The notes under the pieces: model-generated | Told to the model about the DNA's origin: nothing | Database searches by the model: none | What the model saw: only the letters and a program-made list of their open reading frames with translations | Program-made: the position numbers and the translations under genes | Shown here: positions 1 to 8,130 of the stretch, piece by piece | How positions within the stretch are numbered: the stretch's first letter is position 1 | How the letters are laid out: each line of letters starts with the position of its first letter | Assembly (NCBI GenBank): GCA_905214855.1 | Contig: CAJMNU010000024.1 | Location: 1-16,561 of the forward strand | DNA from: an uncultured bacterium | Lineage (GTDB): Bacteria > Bacillota > Clostridia > Lachnospirales > Lachnospiraceae | Direction of reading: 5' to 3' | Length of the DNA: 16,561 bases

Positions 1-2214
1 GGAAAAGGCGTTCATATCGTAACTGTCAATGATTATCTGGCAAAGCGTGATGCTGAGTGGATGGGAAGAATCCATGAGTTCCTTGGTCTTACAGTAGGTG
101 TTGTTTTGAATTCAATGACATCAGAAGAGAGAAAGAAAGCCTATGCATGTGACATCACGTATGTCACCAACAATGAGTTGGGATTTGATTATCTGCGTGA
201 TAATATGGCAATTTATAAAGAGCAGCAGGTATTGAGAGGTCTTGAATATGCAATCATTGATGAGGTGGACTCTGTTTTGATCGATGAAGCAAGAACTCCG
301 CTTATCATTTCTGGTCAGAGTGGCAAATCAACAAAATTATATGAAGTATGTGATGTTTTAGCTCACCAGTTGGTTCGAGGCAAGGAATCTGCAGAATTTT
401 CCAAGATGGCAGCGATCATGGGAGAAGAAATTGAAGAAGAGGGCGACTTTGTAGTAGATGAGAAAGATAAAGTAGTCAATCTGACAGCAGAAGGTGTGCG
501 TAAAGTAGAGGAATTCTTCCATATTGAAAACCTGGCTGATCCGCAGAATCTGGAGATCCAGCACAATATTATTTTAGCTCTTCGTGCAAATAATCTGATG
601 TTCCGTGATAAAGATTATGTTGTAAAAGATGACGAAGTCATGATCGTAGATGAATTTACAGGACGTATTATGCCGGGAAGACGTTACTCTGACGGTCTGC
701 ATCAGGCAATCGAAGCAAAAGAACATGTACAGGTTAAGAGAGAGAGTAAAACACTTGCGACAATCACGTTCCAGAACTTCTTTAATAAATACCATAAGAA
801 AGCTGGTATGACAGGTACAGCTTTGACAGAGGAAAAAGAATTCCGTAACATTTATGGAATGGATGTTATTGAAATTCCGACAAACCGTCCGGTTATCCGT
901 AAAGATTTAGATGATGCGGTATACAAAACAAAGAAGGAAAAATTTGAGGCTGTAGTAAAATCAGTAAAAGAGGCTTATGAAAAAGGACAGCCTGTTCTGG
1001 TTGGTACAATTACGATCGAGACATCTGAGATGCTCAGCAAAATGCTCAAGAAAGAGGGAATCCCACACAAAGTACTGAATGCGAAGTTCCATGAGCTGGA
1101 GGCTGAGATTGTTGCAGATGCTGGTGTTCATGGTGCTGTTACAATAGCAACCAACATGGCAGGACGTGGTACAGATATTAAACTGGATGATGAGGCAAAA
1201 GAGTTAGGCGGTTTAAAGATCATTGGTACAGAACGTCATGAATCCAGACGTATTGACAATCAGTTGAGAGGACGTTCCGGTCGTCAGGGAGATCCGGGTG
1301 AGTCTCGTTTCTATATTTCTTTGGAAGATGACCTGATGCGTTTGTTCGGATCTGAGCGTTTGATGAGCATGTTCAATGCTCTAGGAGTACCAGAAGGAGA
1401 GCAGATTGAACACAAGATGCTTTCCAGTGCTATTGAGAAAGCACAGAAGAAGATTGAAAACAACAACTACGGTATCCGTGAGAACCTGCTCAAATATGAT
1501 GAAGTTATGAATGAGCAGAGAGAGATCATTTATGCAGAGAGAAATAAAGTCTTAAATGGCGATAACATGAGAGAGTTTATATTGAAGATGGTGACTGATA
1601 TCGTGGAAAATGCAGTGGATCTTGCAATCCGTGATGATCAGGCAACAGAAGAATGGGATCTGAAAGAACTGAATGGTCTTCTCCTTCCTGTTGTTCCTCT
1701 GCGTCCAGTAATGCTGGAAGAAGATAAAAAGAATATTTCCAAAGATGAATTAAAGCATATGCTCAAGGAAGAAGCGATCAAACTGTATGAGGCAAAAGAA
1801 GCAGAATTTCCGGAAACAGAGCAGATGCGAGAAATTGAGCGTATTGTACTCCTCAAGGCAATTGATAATAAGTGGATGACACATATTGATGATATGGATC
1901 ATCTGCGTGATGGTATTGGATTGCAGGCATATGGACAGAGAGATCCGTTGATAGAGTATAAGATGAGCGGATATGAGATGTTTGATGAAATGACAGCAGG
2001 AATCCGTGAAGATACTGTCAGAATCTTATTCCATATCCGTGTGGAACAAAAGATCGAAAGAGAACCTGCTGCAAAAGTGACAGGAACAAATAAGGACGAT
2101 ACTTCCGTACGAGCTCCAAAAAAGAGAGAAGAAAAGAAGATCTACCCAAATGATCCATGCCCATGTGGTTCTGGGAAGAAATATAAACAATGTTGTGGTC
2201 GTAAGATTGTGTAA
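1..2214 (+). CDS. secA: Preprotein translocase ATPase SecA (5' end cut off by the window)
   Basis: SecA is the cytoplasmic ATPase motor that pushes unfolded preproteins through the SecYEG channel. The reading frame is already open at base 1 and encodes 737 visible residues. The Walker A site and roughly the first 100-120 residues lie outside the window. Visible hallmarks are the [13 protein letters not shown] segment at the start, the Walker B/DEAD-like [17 protein letters not shown] (about bases 256-306), [16 protein letters not shown] in the preprotein cross-linking region, [24 protein letters not shown], and the arginine-finger region [18 protein letters not shown]. The C-terminus is the zinc-binding SEC-C tail ([17 protein letters not shown]), which in the family binds SecB or ribosomes. 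An acidic insertion near bases 380-450 is longer than in the Bacillus protein as I remember it. prfB follows after 83 bp with no clear terminator, the usual Firmicutes order, so the two are probably co-transcribed. Confidence 0.98.
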   Translation, partial: GKGVHIVTVNDYLAKRDAEWMGRIHEFLGLTVGVVLNSMTSEERKKAYACDITYVTNNELGFDYLRDNMAIYKEQQVLRGLEYAIIDEVDSVLIDEARTPLIISGQSGKSTKLYEVCDVLAHQLVRGKESAEFSKMAAIMGEEIEEEGDFVVDEKDKVVNLTAEGVRKVEEFFHIENLADPQNLEIQHNIILALRANNLMFRDKDYVVKDDEVMIVDEFTGRIMPGRRYSDGLHQAIEAKEHVQVKRESKTLATITFQNFFNKYHKKAGMTGTALTEEKEFRNIYGMDVIEIPTNRPVIRKDLDDAVYKTKKEKFEAVVKSVKEAYEKGQPVLVGTITIETSEMLSKMLKKEGIPHKVLNAKFHELEAEIVADAGVHGAVTIATNMAGRGTDIKLDDEAKELGGLKIIGTERHESRRIDNQLRGRSGRQGDPGESRFYISLEDDLMRLFGSERLMSMFNALGVPEGEQIEHKMLSSAIEKAQKKIENNNYGIRENLLKYDEVMNEQREIIYAERNKVLNGDNMREFILKMVTDIVENAVDLAIRDDQATEEWDLKELNGLLLPVVPLRPVMLEEDKKNISKDELKHMLKEEAIKLYEAKEAEFPETEQMREIERIVLLKAIDNKWMTHIDDMDHLRDGIGLQAYGQRDPLIEYKMSGYEMFDEMTAGIREDTVRILFHIRVEQKIEREPAAKVTGTNKDDTSVRAPKKREEKKIYPNDPCPCGSGKKYKQCCGRKIV

Positions 2215-2297
2215 AATCTGGATACAGACAGGAAGCATCGAAATAGGAAGCCGCCTTTCTGGCTTAGAAAAGAAGCAAAAAGAGTGCAGGAGAGATT

Positions 2298-3443
2298 ATG
2301 GTAGAGTTAGATCAATTTAAATATACATTGTCCACATATAAGAAACCTTTGGATGAAGTGCGGGATTCTTTGGATCTGGACGCAAAGCTGCGCAAGATTG
2401 ACGAGCTGGACAAAAATATGGAAGAACCCAGTTTTTGGAATGATGCAGAGAAGTCAACCCGGATTGTAAAAGAAGCCAAAAATTTAAAGGACACAGTAAA
2501 TGAGTACAAAAAACTGGAGACGCAGTATGAAGAGATTGGCTTGATGATCGAAATGGGATATGAGGAGAATGATCCGGAACTGATCCCTGAGATTGAAGAA
2601 ATGCTGCGTGAGTTTACAGAAGAGCTGGATGCAATGCGCATCCGTACTCTTCTTACAGGTGAGTATGATACATGCAATGCAATTTTACGCTTGAATGCCG
2701 GAGCAGGTGGAACAGAATCTTGTGACTGGTGTGGCATGCTGTACCGTATGTATTGCAGATGGGCAGATAGTAAAGGATATACAACGGAAGTTCTGGATTA
2801 TCTGGATGGTGAAGAAGCAGGCATTAAGTCTGTGACGATCCAGATCAATGGAGAAAATGCGTTTGGATATCTGAAATCTGAGAGAGGTGTACACCGTTTG
2901 GTCCGCATTTCTCCGTTTAATGCAGCAGGAAAACGCCAGACCTCCTTTGTGTCCTGCGATGTTATGCCGGATATCGAAGAGGACTTGGATGTAGATATCA
3001 ATCCAGATGATCTTCGTATTGATACGTATCGCTCCAGTGGTGCGGGTGGTCAGCATATTAATAAGACCTCTTCTGCGATTCGTATTACACACCTTCCAAC
3101 TGGTATTGTTGTACAGTGCCAGAATGAACGTTCTCAGTTCCAAAACAAGGACAAGGCAATGCAGATGTTGAAAGCAAAATTGTACATGCTGAAACAGCAG
3201 GAAAATGCAGAAAAACTTTCTGATATCCGAGGTGATGTCAAGGAAATTGGTTGGGGAAATCAGATACGTTCTTATGTGTTGCAGCCATACACATTGATCA
3301 AAGATCATAGAACTGGTTTTGAAAGCGGTAATGTGGGAAGTGTTCTGGATGGTAATCTGGATGGTTTTATCAGTGCTTATTTAAAATGGCAGAGTCTGGG
3401 TGGAAAACCACAGCAGGATGATGCTCAGATGGATGACGTGTAG
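2298..3443 (+). CDS. prfB: Peptide chain release factor 2, encoded without the programmed frameshift
   Basis: RF2 recognises UGA and UAA stop codons in the ribosomal A site and triggers peptidyl-tRNA hydrolysis. The 381-residue product carries the stop-codon recognition tripeptide SPF at residues 205-207 and the catalytic GGQ at 250-252, matching E. coli RF2 numbering as I recall it. The first third is the charged helical domain 1, and a QNDRSQ-like block (QNERSQFQNKDKAM) follows GGQ. In most bacteria prfB is split by an in-frame UGA near codon 26 and needs a +1 shift (CUU UGA C). Here codons 24-26 read TCT TTG GAT (Ser-Leu-Asp) and the gene is one open frame, so that autoregulatory loop is absent. 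The ATG start is preceded by CAGGAGAG. The tail after the catalytic domain (QQDDAQMDDV) is short and acidic. A strong terminator hairpin begins 25 bp after the stop. Confidence 0.98.
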   Translation: MVELDQFKYTLSTYKKPLDEVRDSLDLDAKLRKIDELDKNMEEPSFWNDAEKSTRIVKEAKNLKDTVNEYKKLETQYEEIGLMIEMGYEENDPELIPEIEEMLREFTEELDAMRIRTLLTGEYDTCNAILRLNAGAGGTESCDWCGMLYRMYCRWADSKGYTTEVLDYLDGEEAGIKSVTIQINGENAFGYLKSERGVHRLVRISPFNAAGKRQTSFVSCDVMPDIEEDLDVDINPDDLRIDTYRSSGAGGQHINKTSSAIRITHLPTGIVVQCQNERSQFQNKDKAMQMLKAKLYMLKQQENAEKLSDIRGDVKEIGWGNQIRSYVLQPYTLIKDHRTGFESGNVGSVLDGNLDGFISAYLKWQSLGGKPQQDDAQMDDV

Positions 3444-3467
3444 AATATAGAAAAAAGAAAACAGAAA

Positions 3468-3520
3468 ACAGGTGTGCCTGATGGGGAAAATATCCCTTTC
3501 AGACACACCTGTCTTTGTTA
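3468..3520. terminator. Bidirectional intrinsic terminator between prfB and the kinase-like gene
   Basis: Two 20-base arms (3468-3487 and 3493-3512) pair around the 5-base loop AAATA, with 17 Watson-Crick pairs, one G-T pair and two mismatches. The plus-strand side ends in CTGTCTTTGTT. The minus-strand side ends in a T-rich run, the complement of the A-rich 3451-3467. It lies between convergent genes, so it probably serves both. Confidence 0.88.
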
Positions 3521-3524
3521 TCTA

Positions 3525-4163
3525 TCAGATATGTTTGTCAGGAGAAAGCAGGTGAACTGCTTGGCAGATCAAATCTACGCAATTGTCAATGCCTAATAAT
3601 CCGGTATCTAACATGAGGTGATAATTTTCCTTTGCACCCCATCGGTTGACTGTGTAGGTTTCATAGTAAATCCGTCTCATTTTATCAATCTGAGCAAGAA
3701 TTTCTTTGATGTATTCTGCCGGACGCTGATATTCTTGGATAGCCCGTCTTTGACGGATAACAGGGTCGGCATAGAGAAAGATTTTTAATAGGTTGGGATA
3801 GTCTTTGAGAATATAATCTGCACAGCGTCCTACAATAACACAAGAACCCTTGGATACAAGATCTTCGATGACTTTGCGTTGAGCTAAAAAGAGCTGTTCC
3901 GTGACAGGGAGTTCGCTCATTTTGGGCTTTTGTGGATAGGAAATGCCATAGATTGCACCCAGAGCAAAATTGTATAATACACTGTTGCTTAAACGCTCTT
4001 CCCGTCCCTCCACGAATTCAGGAGTAAATCCAGATTCTTTTGCAGTCTGTTCGATGATTTCTCTGTCATAGAAAGGAATCTGTAATTGTTCGGCTACTTT
4101 GCGCCCGATCTGATGTCCACCGCTTCCATATTCACGGCTGATGGTAATAATAGTAGGATTCAT
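3525..4163 (-). CDS. Cytidylate-kinase-like P-loop protein
   Basis: A 212-residue P-loop kinase of the cytidylate-kinase-like family (Pfam Cytidylate_kin2 type, from memory). The N-terminus ITISREYGSGGHQIG (about residues 6-20) is the family's glycine-rich nucleotide-binding loop. FYDREII, VIVGRCADYIL and the late NYHLMLDTGLLGID are further family blocks. Proteins of this type are common in Clostridia and separate from the canonical Cmk; the true substrate is not known, so I give no gene symbol. I chose the ATG at 4163 rather than an upstream in-frame start at 4193 because GGGAGG sits 6-7 bases before it and the family begins just before the ITISREYGSGG block. The gene is monocistronic: it has its own promoter at 4210-4238 and shares a terminator with prfB. 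Confidence 0.9.
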   Translation of the reverse strand: MNPTIITISREYGSGGHQIGRKVAEQLQIPFYDREIIEQTAKESGFTPEFVEGREERLSNSVLYNFALGAIYGISYPQKPKMSELPVTEQLFLAQRKVIEDLVSKGSCVIVGRCADYILKDYPNLLKIFLYADPVIRQRRAIQEYQRPAEYIKEILAQIDKMRRIYYETYTVNRWGAKENYHLMLDTGLLGIDNCVDLICQAVHLLSPDKHI

Positions 4164-4209
4164 AAAAAACCTCCCTTCAGAAGAAAATGACAAGCAAACT
4201 TCTACTTAT

Positions 4210-4238
4210 AGTATACCGAATAATCTGTCATAATGCAA
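4210..4238 (-). promoter_or_regulatory. Promoter of the cytidylate-kinase-like gene
   Basis: Read on the minus strand, TTGCAT (4233-4238) and TATACT (4210-4215) are separated by 17 bases, a sigma-A-type arrangement. The predicted start of transcription falls about 40 bases before the ATG at 4163. The -10 matches consensus at 5 of 6 positions and the -35 at only 3 of 6. Confidence 0.6.
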
Positions 4239-4261
4239 TCATGGATACTAGAGATAAGAAC

Positions 4262-4312
4262 TCAAAAAAGGTCATACAAACTCATTGTGCCTGCACAAAA
4301 GTTTATATGACC
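4262..4312 (-). terminator. Intrinsic terminator of the azlCD operon
   Basis: On the minus strand a long hairpin (arms 4293-4312 and 4270-4290, with GGTCATA and AAACT blocks and a GTGC/GCAC tip) is followed directly by a T run (complement of AAAAAA, 4264-4269). It begins 30 bases after the azlD stop. Confidence 0.88.
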
Positions 4313-4341
4313 CTTTGAATTTGATAGCATAAGATATAGGA

Positions 4342-4653
4342 TTAGATTGGTAAAAGTTGTACAAGATATACAACAAGTGAAGCTCCTACTGCTACTGTTA
4401 GAAGACTCTTTCCCAGATAGGCGAGAAAAATAGCTGCCATGCATCCGGCACCTGCGGATATTGGTGGCTGTGTACAGGTGAAAATTGCCGGAAAGGTCAT
4501 AGCAGATAATACAGCATAAGGAACATATGCTAAAAATGACTGTACAAAACGATTCTTGATTCTTTTCCTAAAAATTGCCATAGGAAGGACACGGATTATA
4601 TATGTTACAAGAGCCATAACGGCAATACTGATAAGGATTTTAGATGTTGTCAT
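4342..4653 (-). CDS. azlD: AzlD family small membrane subunit of a branched-chain amino-acid exporter
   Basis: The 103-residue, strongly hydrophobic protein has about four membrane segments (roughly residues 5-24, 38-58, 64-80, 84-102). The YIIRVLPMAIFRK stretch near the N-terminus and the AYVPYAVLSAMTFPAIF stretch are typical of AzlD (Pfam AzlD). In the family AzlD is the small partner of AzlC; in Bacillus subtilis the pair exports leucine analogues and other branched-chain amino acids. The ATG at 4653 follows GGAG with about 8 bases of spacing. It lies 40 bp downstream of azlC on the same strand and is followed by an intrinsic terminator, so the two form an operon. The actual substrate cannot be read from the sequence. 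Confidence 0.9.
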   Translation of the reverse strand: MTTSKILISIAVMALVTYIIRVLPMAIFRKRIKNRFVQSFLAYVPYAVLSAMTFPAIFTCTQPPISAGAGCMAAIFLAYLGKSLLTVAVGASLVVYLVQLLPI

Positions 4654-4693
4654 GCGTTTTTCTCCATTTTATTCATCTTTCATTTGCGATAAG

Positions 4694-5428
4694 TCAGTTT
4701 GATGGTTCGGCTTCTATTCCTGATATCTTCTGTTCATCCGGCAGTGGGAAGAAAAAAGCTGCTGCTGCGCTGACCAGTATTGTGATCAGAATGATTCCCC
4801 ATCCTCCTGACAGTTTTTGGAAGAATGGAACATAAGTAAACATACAGCTAAGGATAATAGAACATATAACAGTAAAAAGAACGGAACGTTCTTTGCGTGC
4901 TGGAGGGATGATGATAGCGATAAACATGCCGTATAATGCAATTCCAAGAGCTGAGGAAAGGGAAGCTGGCATGAGAGAGGTAGCAGCACCACCACAGAAT
5001 GTCCCAAGTGTCCAGCCGGCAACAGGAGTGAGGATCAAACCTGCCATATAAGAAGCTGTCAGATTTTTGGGATACTGCATAGATACAGCAAAGATTTCAT
5101 CTGTAATTCCAAAGGAGATCAGAAGTCTCTGTCCAAATGAGACAGAATGATCCATTTTTTGAGACATGGAGAGAGACATTAAAAAATAGCGTATATTAAT
5201 GATTAGTGTAGTGATAGCAAGCTCTATATAACTTGCGTCTGCTAAAATAAGATTGATTCCGGCAAATTGTCCGGCACTTGTTACATTGGTCAGGGAAGTC
5301 AGCACAGAAGCCCATAAAGGAAGCCCTGAAAGCACACAGGTCATGCCAAAAGCAAAGGATACAGAAAAATATCCCAGACAGATGGGAAGACCATTTTGGA
5401 TTCCCTGAGAAAAAGCACGTTGGTTCAT
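4694..5428 (-). CDS. azlC: AzlC family branched-chain amino-acid permease (large subunit)
   Basis: A 244-residue integral membrane protein. The N-terminal QGIQNGLPICLGYFSVSFAFGM and the following SAGQFAGINLI are AzlC family signatures. The central NIRYFLMSLSMSQK and SFGITDEIFAVSM blocks are also typical (family equivalents NlRh.lM... and D..fA). About six to seven hydrophobic segments can be seen. With AzlD it should form an exporter for branched-chain or related amino acids. I chose ATG 5428 because GGAGGAG stands 4-5 bases before it and the family N-terminus begins here. An open extension upstream of it would run back across the divergent promoter region and into the neighbouring gene, and is not credible. 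The gene is divergent from an ACT-domain regulator gene, a plausible controller. Confidence 0.92.
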   Translation of the reverse strand: MNQRAFSQGIQNGLPICLGYFSVSFAFGMTCVLSGLPLWASVLTSLTNVTSAGQFAGINLILADASYIELAITTLIINIRYFLMSLSMSQKMDHSVSFGQRLLISFGITDEIFAVSMQYPKNLTASYMAGLILTPVAGWTLGTFCGGAATSLMPASLSSALGIALYGMFIAIIIPPARKERSVLFTVICSIILSCMFTYVPFFQKLSGGWGIILITILVSAAAAFFFPLPDEQKISGIEAEPSN

Positions 5429-5462
5429 GGTTCTCCTCCATTCAAAAATAATATCTTTGGTA

Positions 5463-5491
5463 ATGGTAGCACTATTGAATGATGGATGCAA
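5463..5491 (-). promoter_or_regulatory. Promoter of azlC-azlD
   Basis: On the minus strand TTGCAT (5486-5491) and TACCAT (5463-5468) are 17 bases apart, with TGC just before the -10 (extended -10). The layout mirrors the divergent promoter at 5513-5541. Confidence 0.5.
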
Positions 5492-5512
5492 GAAGAAGGA
5501 ACGAAAAAAAGG

Positions 5513-5541
5513 TTGCATTTTCATAAAAATTATGCTAATAT
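5513..5541 (+). promoter_or_regulatory. Promoter of the ACT regulator-hom operon
   Basis: TTGCAT (5513-5518) and TAATAT (5536-5541) are 17 bases apart, and TGC just before the -10 makes it an extended -10 element. Transcription would start near 5548, about 44 bases before the regulator's ATG. Confidence 0.6.
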
Positions 5542-5591
5542 CTTCCACATGAAAACATATGTATCCGTATAACGAACATGGAGAGATGAAA

Positions 5592-6035
5592 ATGGAATCA
5601 AAAAGTAAGTATTTTGTAGTAAAACAGAAAGCTCTGCCAGAAGTTTTGCTGAAGGTTGTGGAGGCGAAGAAACTCTTGGAATCAGAGAGAGCGATCACTG
5701 TTCAGGAAGCAACAGAAAAAGTAGGAATCAGTCGGAGTTCTTTTTATAAATATAAAGATGATATTTTCCCTTTTTATGATAATGCAAAGGGAAGAACGAT
5801 CACAATTGTGACACAGATGGATGATGAACAGGGATTGCTTGCAGATGTTCTCCATGTGATAGCAAAGTACAAAGCAAATATTTTGACAATTCATCAAAGT
5901 ATTCCAGTGAACGGAGTGGCAACATTGACTACGAGTGTAGAGGTGAGAGCCAATACAAGAAATGTGTCAGAGATGATTGAGGAGATAGAAAAACAGGAAG
6001 GAATTCATTATGTAAAAATATTGGCGCGTGAATGA
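5592..6035 (+). CDS. HTH-ACT domain regulator (UPF0735/PheB-ThrR type)
   Basis: This 147-residue protein has two parts. Residues about 36-58 (TVQEATEKVGISRSSFYKYK) look like a helix-turn-helix. Residues about 69-145 form an ACT domain beginning TITIVTQMDDEQGLL, a fold that usually binds amino acids. This layout fits the UPF0735 ACT-domain family, which includes Bacillus PheB; a related protein has, as I recall, been linked to control of threonine synthesis. The ATG at 5592 is chosen because GGAGAG ends 6 bases before it. The in-frame ATG at 5586 has no spacing to that site, and the one at 5559 lies just after the predicted transcription start. It sits 27 bp before hom and is divergent from azlC, so it probably senses an amino acid and controls one or both. 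DNA binding and ligand are inferred. Confidence 0.85.
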   Translation: MESKSKYFVVKQKALPEVLLKVVEAKKLLESERAITVQEATEKVGISRSSFYKYKDDIFPFYDNAKGRTITIVTQMDDEQGLLADVLHVIAKYKANILTIHQSIPVNGVATLTTSVEVRANTRNVSEMIEEIEKQEGIHYVKILARE

Positions 6036-6062
6036 TAGGGCCGGAAATGGAGAATAGAGATT

Positions 6063-7289
6063 ATGAAAAATGTTGCAGTGATGGGATATGGTACAGTTGG
6101 CTCAGGGGTGGTAGAAATCCTTCTTGAGAACAAAAAGAGAATCGCACAGAAAATCGGAGAAGAAATTGAAGTCAAGTATGTACTGGATTTGAGAGAATTT
6201 CCGGGAAGCCCGATCGAGGATAAGATAGTACATGATTTTAACCAGATTGTTACAGATCCAAGTATAGATATCGTTGTGGAGACAATGGGAGGATTAAATC
6301 CATCTTATCCGTTTGTAAAAGCAGCTTTGGAAGCGGGAAAACATGTGGCAACTTCGAATAAAGCCTTGGTGGCAGCTCATGGAACAGAACTTTTAGAGAT
6401 TGCAAAAGCTCATAAGGTCAACTTTTTCTTTGAAGCCAGTGTGGGAGGCGGTATTCCGATCGTACGTCCATTGTATCAGTCTTTGGCAGGAGAGCAGATT
6501 GAGGAGATTACAGGTATTTTAAATGGGACCACAAATTATATTTTGACAAAGATGGGAGCAGATGGGGAGTCTTTTGAATCTGCTTTGGCTGAGGCACAGA
6601 GACTGGGATATGCGGAACGTAATCCAGAAGCAGATGTGGAAGGACATGATACTTGCCGTAAGATCGCAATTTTAACAGCAGTGGCGACGGGATGTGAAGT
6701 GAATTATGAAGAGATCCATACAGAGGGGATTACGACGATCACAGATGTTGATTTCCAATATGCAAAAAAAATGGGCACTTCCATTAAATTGTTTGGCTCC
6801 AGCCGTGTGAAAGAGGATAAGGTCTTTGCGTGGGTTGCACCAGTCATGATACCAGTATCCCATCCGCTGTATGCTGTCAATGATGTGTATAATGGCATTT
6901 TGGTAAAAGGGAAAACGCTTGGTGTTTCTATGTTCTATGGAAGCGGGGCTGGAAAACTTCCTACAGCAAGTGCTGTGGTGGCTGATATCATAGATGCCGC
7001 AAAACATAGAAACGAGAATGTTTATGAAGGATGGAGCTGTAAAAAATTAGAGATTTCTTCTATGGAAGAGGCGGTTCACCATTATTTTGTCCGTATTGCA
7101 GGTACAGTGGAAAGCAGTTTAGAGCGAGTAAAAAAAGATCTGGGAGAAGTCAAAGTGATCCAGCTGGAGGGAGAGCATGAGTATGCTGTCTTGACAGATG
7201 CAGTGAAAGAGCAGGAGTGGAATCAGAAGAAAATAGGACTTGAGGAAGATGGAATCCAGATTTTACAAGTGATCCGTGCGGAGATTTAA
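6063..7289 (+). CDS. hom: Homoserine dehydrogenase
   Basis: Reduces aspartate semialdehyde to homoserine with NAD(P)H, the branch point to threonine and methionine. The 408 residues begin with a Rossmann nucleotide site, GYGTVGSG (8-15). ATSNKAL carries Lys100, the likely counterpart of the catalytic-site lysine. ASVGGGIPI (126-134) and the family signature GILNGTTNYI (151-160) follow. DVEGHDTCRK (191-200) supplies the conserved Asp196 and Lys200 that match the yeast enzyme's catalytic Asp and Lys. The C-terminal part from about residue 335 (HYFVRIAGTVESSLERV) resembles a short ACT domain, the usual site of threonine feedback in longer homologues, but is weakly conserved here. The gene is second in an operon behind the ACT regulator. 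DUF2752 starts on the base after its stop codon. No terminator separates the three. Confidence 0.97.
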   Translation: MKNVAVMGYGTVGSGVVEILLENKKRIAQKIGEEIEVKYVLDLREFPGSPIEDKIVHDFNQIVTDPSIDIVVETMGGLNPSYPFVKAALEAGKHVATSNKALVAAHGTELLEIAKAHKVNFFFEASVGGGIPIVRPLYQSLAGEQIEEITGILNGTTNYILTKMGADGESFESALAEAQRLGYAERNPEADVEGHDTCRKIAILTAVATGCEVNYEEIHTEGITTITDVDFQYAKKMGTSIKLFGSSRVKEDKVFAWVAPVMIPVSHPLYAVNDVYNGILVKGKTLGVSMFYGSGAGKLPTASAVVADIIDAAKHRNENVYEGWSCKKLEISSMEEAVHHYFVRIAGTVESSLERVKKDLGEVKVIQLEGEHEYAVLTDAVKEQEWNQKKIGLEEDGIQILQVIRAEI

Positions 7290-7610
7290 ATGAATCTGAT
7301 CCGGATACTGCGTATGCCCTGTGTTTTTCAGATGATGACAGGGTTTTATTGCCCGGGATGTGGAGGAACTAGGGCACTCTGGTTTTTGCTTCATGGTGAT
7401 ATCCTGAAAAGTTTGTGGTATCACCCTTTGATTTTTTATACAGCAATGTTATTGATCTGGTGGATGATTTCTGAGATGAGAAAGAGATGTTTTGGAAAAA
7501 ACGGGTTTAAACTTCATCGTTGGATGATCGTCAGTGGGATTTTAATTACATTTGTCAATTGGGTATGGAAAAATGCCGTACTTTTGATCTGGCATGTTCC
7601 TCTTATATAA
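7290..7610 (+). CDS. DUF2752 small membrane protein
   Basis: A 106-residue protein of unknown function with the DUF2752 signature: a first Cys (Cys11), then TG (17-18) and CPGCGGTRA (21-29), followed by two membrane segments (about residues 45-62 and 78-100). The conserved cysteines suggest metal binding or redox chemistry at the membrane, but nothing is established that I know of. The ATG directly abuts the hom stop codon (TAA ATG), and the ribosome binding site GGAG lies inside the hom 3' end. Its translation is therefore likely coupled to hom. A terminator begins 29 bp after the stop. Confidence 0.85.
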   Translation: MNLIRILRMPCVFQMMTGFYCPGCGGTRALWFLLHGDILKSLWYHPLIFYTAMLLIWWMISEMRKRCFGKNGFKLHRWMIVSGILITFVNWVWKNAVLLIWHVPLI

Positions 7611-7638
7611 TATTTCTTTTATAATTAAGGAAGAATAG

Positions 7639-7700
7639 AAAAGCGTCTCATCGGACACTGCAGGAAATGGGCAGGTCTGATAGGACGCTTTTGTTGTTTG
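7639..7700. terminator. Bidirectional terminator between DUF2752 and the DUF4190-type gene
   Basis: AAAAGCGTC (7639-7647) pairs with GACGCTTTT (7684-7692), with further imperfect pairing inward (ATC/GAT, GGAC/GTCT). The plus strand continues TTTTGTTGTTT. The minus strand carries only a short T run, so termination is probably better for the plus-strand operon. Confidence 0.8.
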
Positions 7701-7702
7701 GT

Positions 7703-8092
7703 TTAATTTAAGGGCAAGGATTCATATTGTTCCATAATACCATTTACCATACTGTTAAATGCTGGGTCCTGCATCATGTTGAGAACCATGATGTAATAAA
7801 CAAAGGAAGCCAGACTGGCAAGGATTGCGATGATAGAGAGAACCAAACCGGCAACTGCAAAAGGATCAAATGGTTTTCCACGCTTGGAAAGGATCACAAG
7901 GATCAGACTGGTTACGCCTAAAATCAGTCCAAGAGGAGAACAACAGCAACTAAAAAGGGCAAAAAGACCAATGATAAAAGAAGCGATCGCCATGCCGTTT
8001 TGCTTTTTGGGAGATACCGGTTTTTGTTGTTTATATCGGTCTCCATAGTCTGGTTGCTGTGAAGAATTGTTATTTGGTGTATAGTCGTCCAT
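7703..8092 (-). CDS. DUF4190-type small membrane protein
   Basis: A 129-residue protein of unknown function. The N-terminal 33 residues are polar, low-complexity and rich in Asn, Gln, Tyr and Pro. Two membrane segments follow (about 34-68 and 77-104), the first beginning NGMAIASFIIGLFAL, the usual opening of DUF4190 membrane proteins. SCCCSPLG in the first segment is a cysteine cluster seen in clostridial members of the group, by my recollection. The soluble end is short (MMQDPAFNSMV...). The ATG is preceded by AAGGAG with an 8-base spacer. It stands alone between the terminator at 7639-7700 and its own promoter at 8131-8159. Confidence 0.8.
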   Translation of the reverse strand: MDDYTPNNNSSQQPDYGDRYKQQKPVSPKKQNGMAIASFIIGLFALFSCCCSPLGLILGVTSLILVILSKRGKPFDPFAVAGLVLSIIAILASLASFVYYIMVLNMMQDPAFNSMVNGIMEQYESLPLN

Positions 8093-8130
8093 TCAAAAAA
8101 CTCCTTTTCTTCTATAAAGTATTGTATCAT

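Noticed and set aside
2237..2265. Small hairpin AAGCC/GGCTT between secA and prfB
   Set aside because: The stem is only 5 bp and is not followed by a T run, so it is not a credible terminator.
2685..3308. Open frame of 207 codons on the minus strand inside prfB
   Set aside because: It is antisense to conserved prfB codons, including SPF and GGQ, and shows no motif.
5548..5591. T-box or riboswitch ahead of the ACT regulator-hom operon
   Set aside because: The leader is only about 44 bases from the predicted start and shows no hairpin or T-box sequence.
5429..5698. N-terminal extension of azlC to 5698
   Set aside because: It crosses the divergent promoter region and runs into the regulator gene on the other strand, and the strong GGAGGAG site marks ATG 5428.
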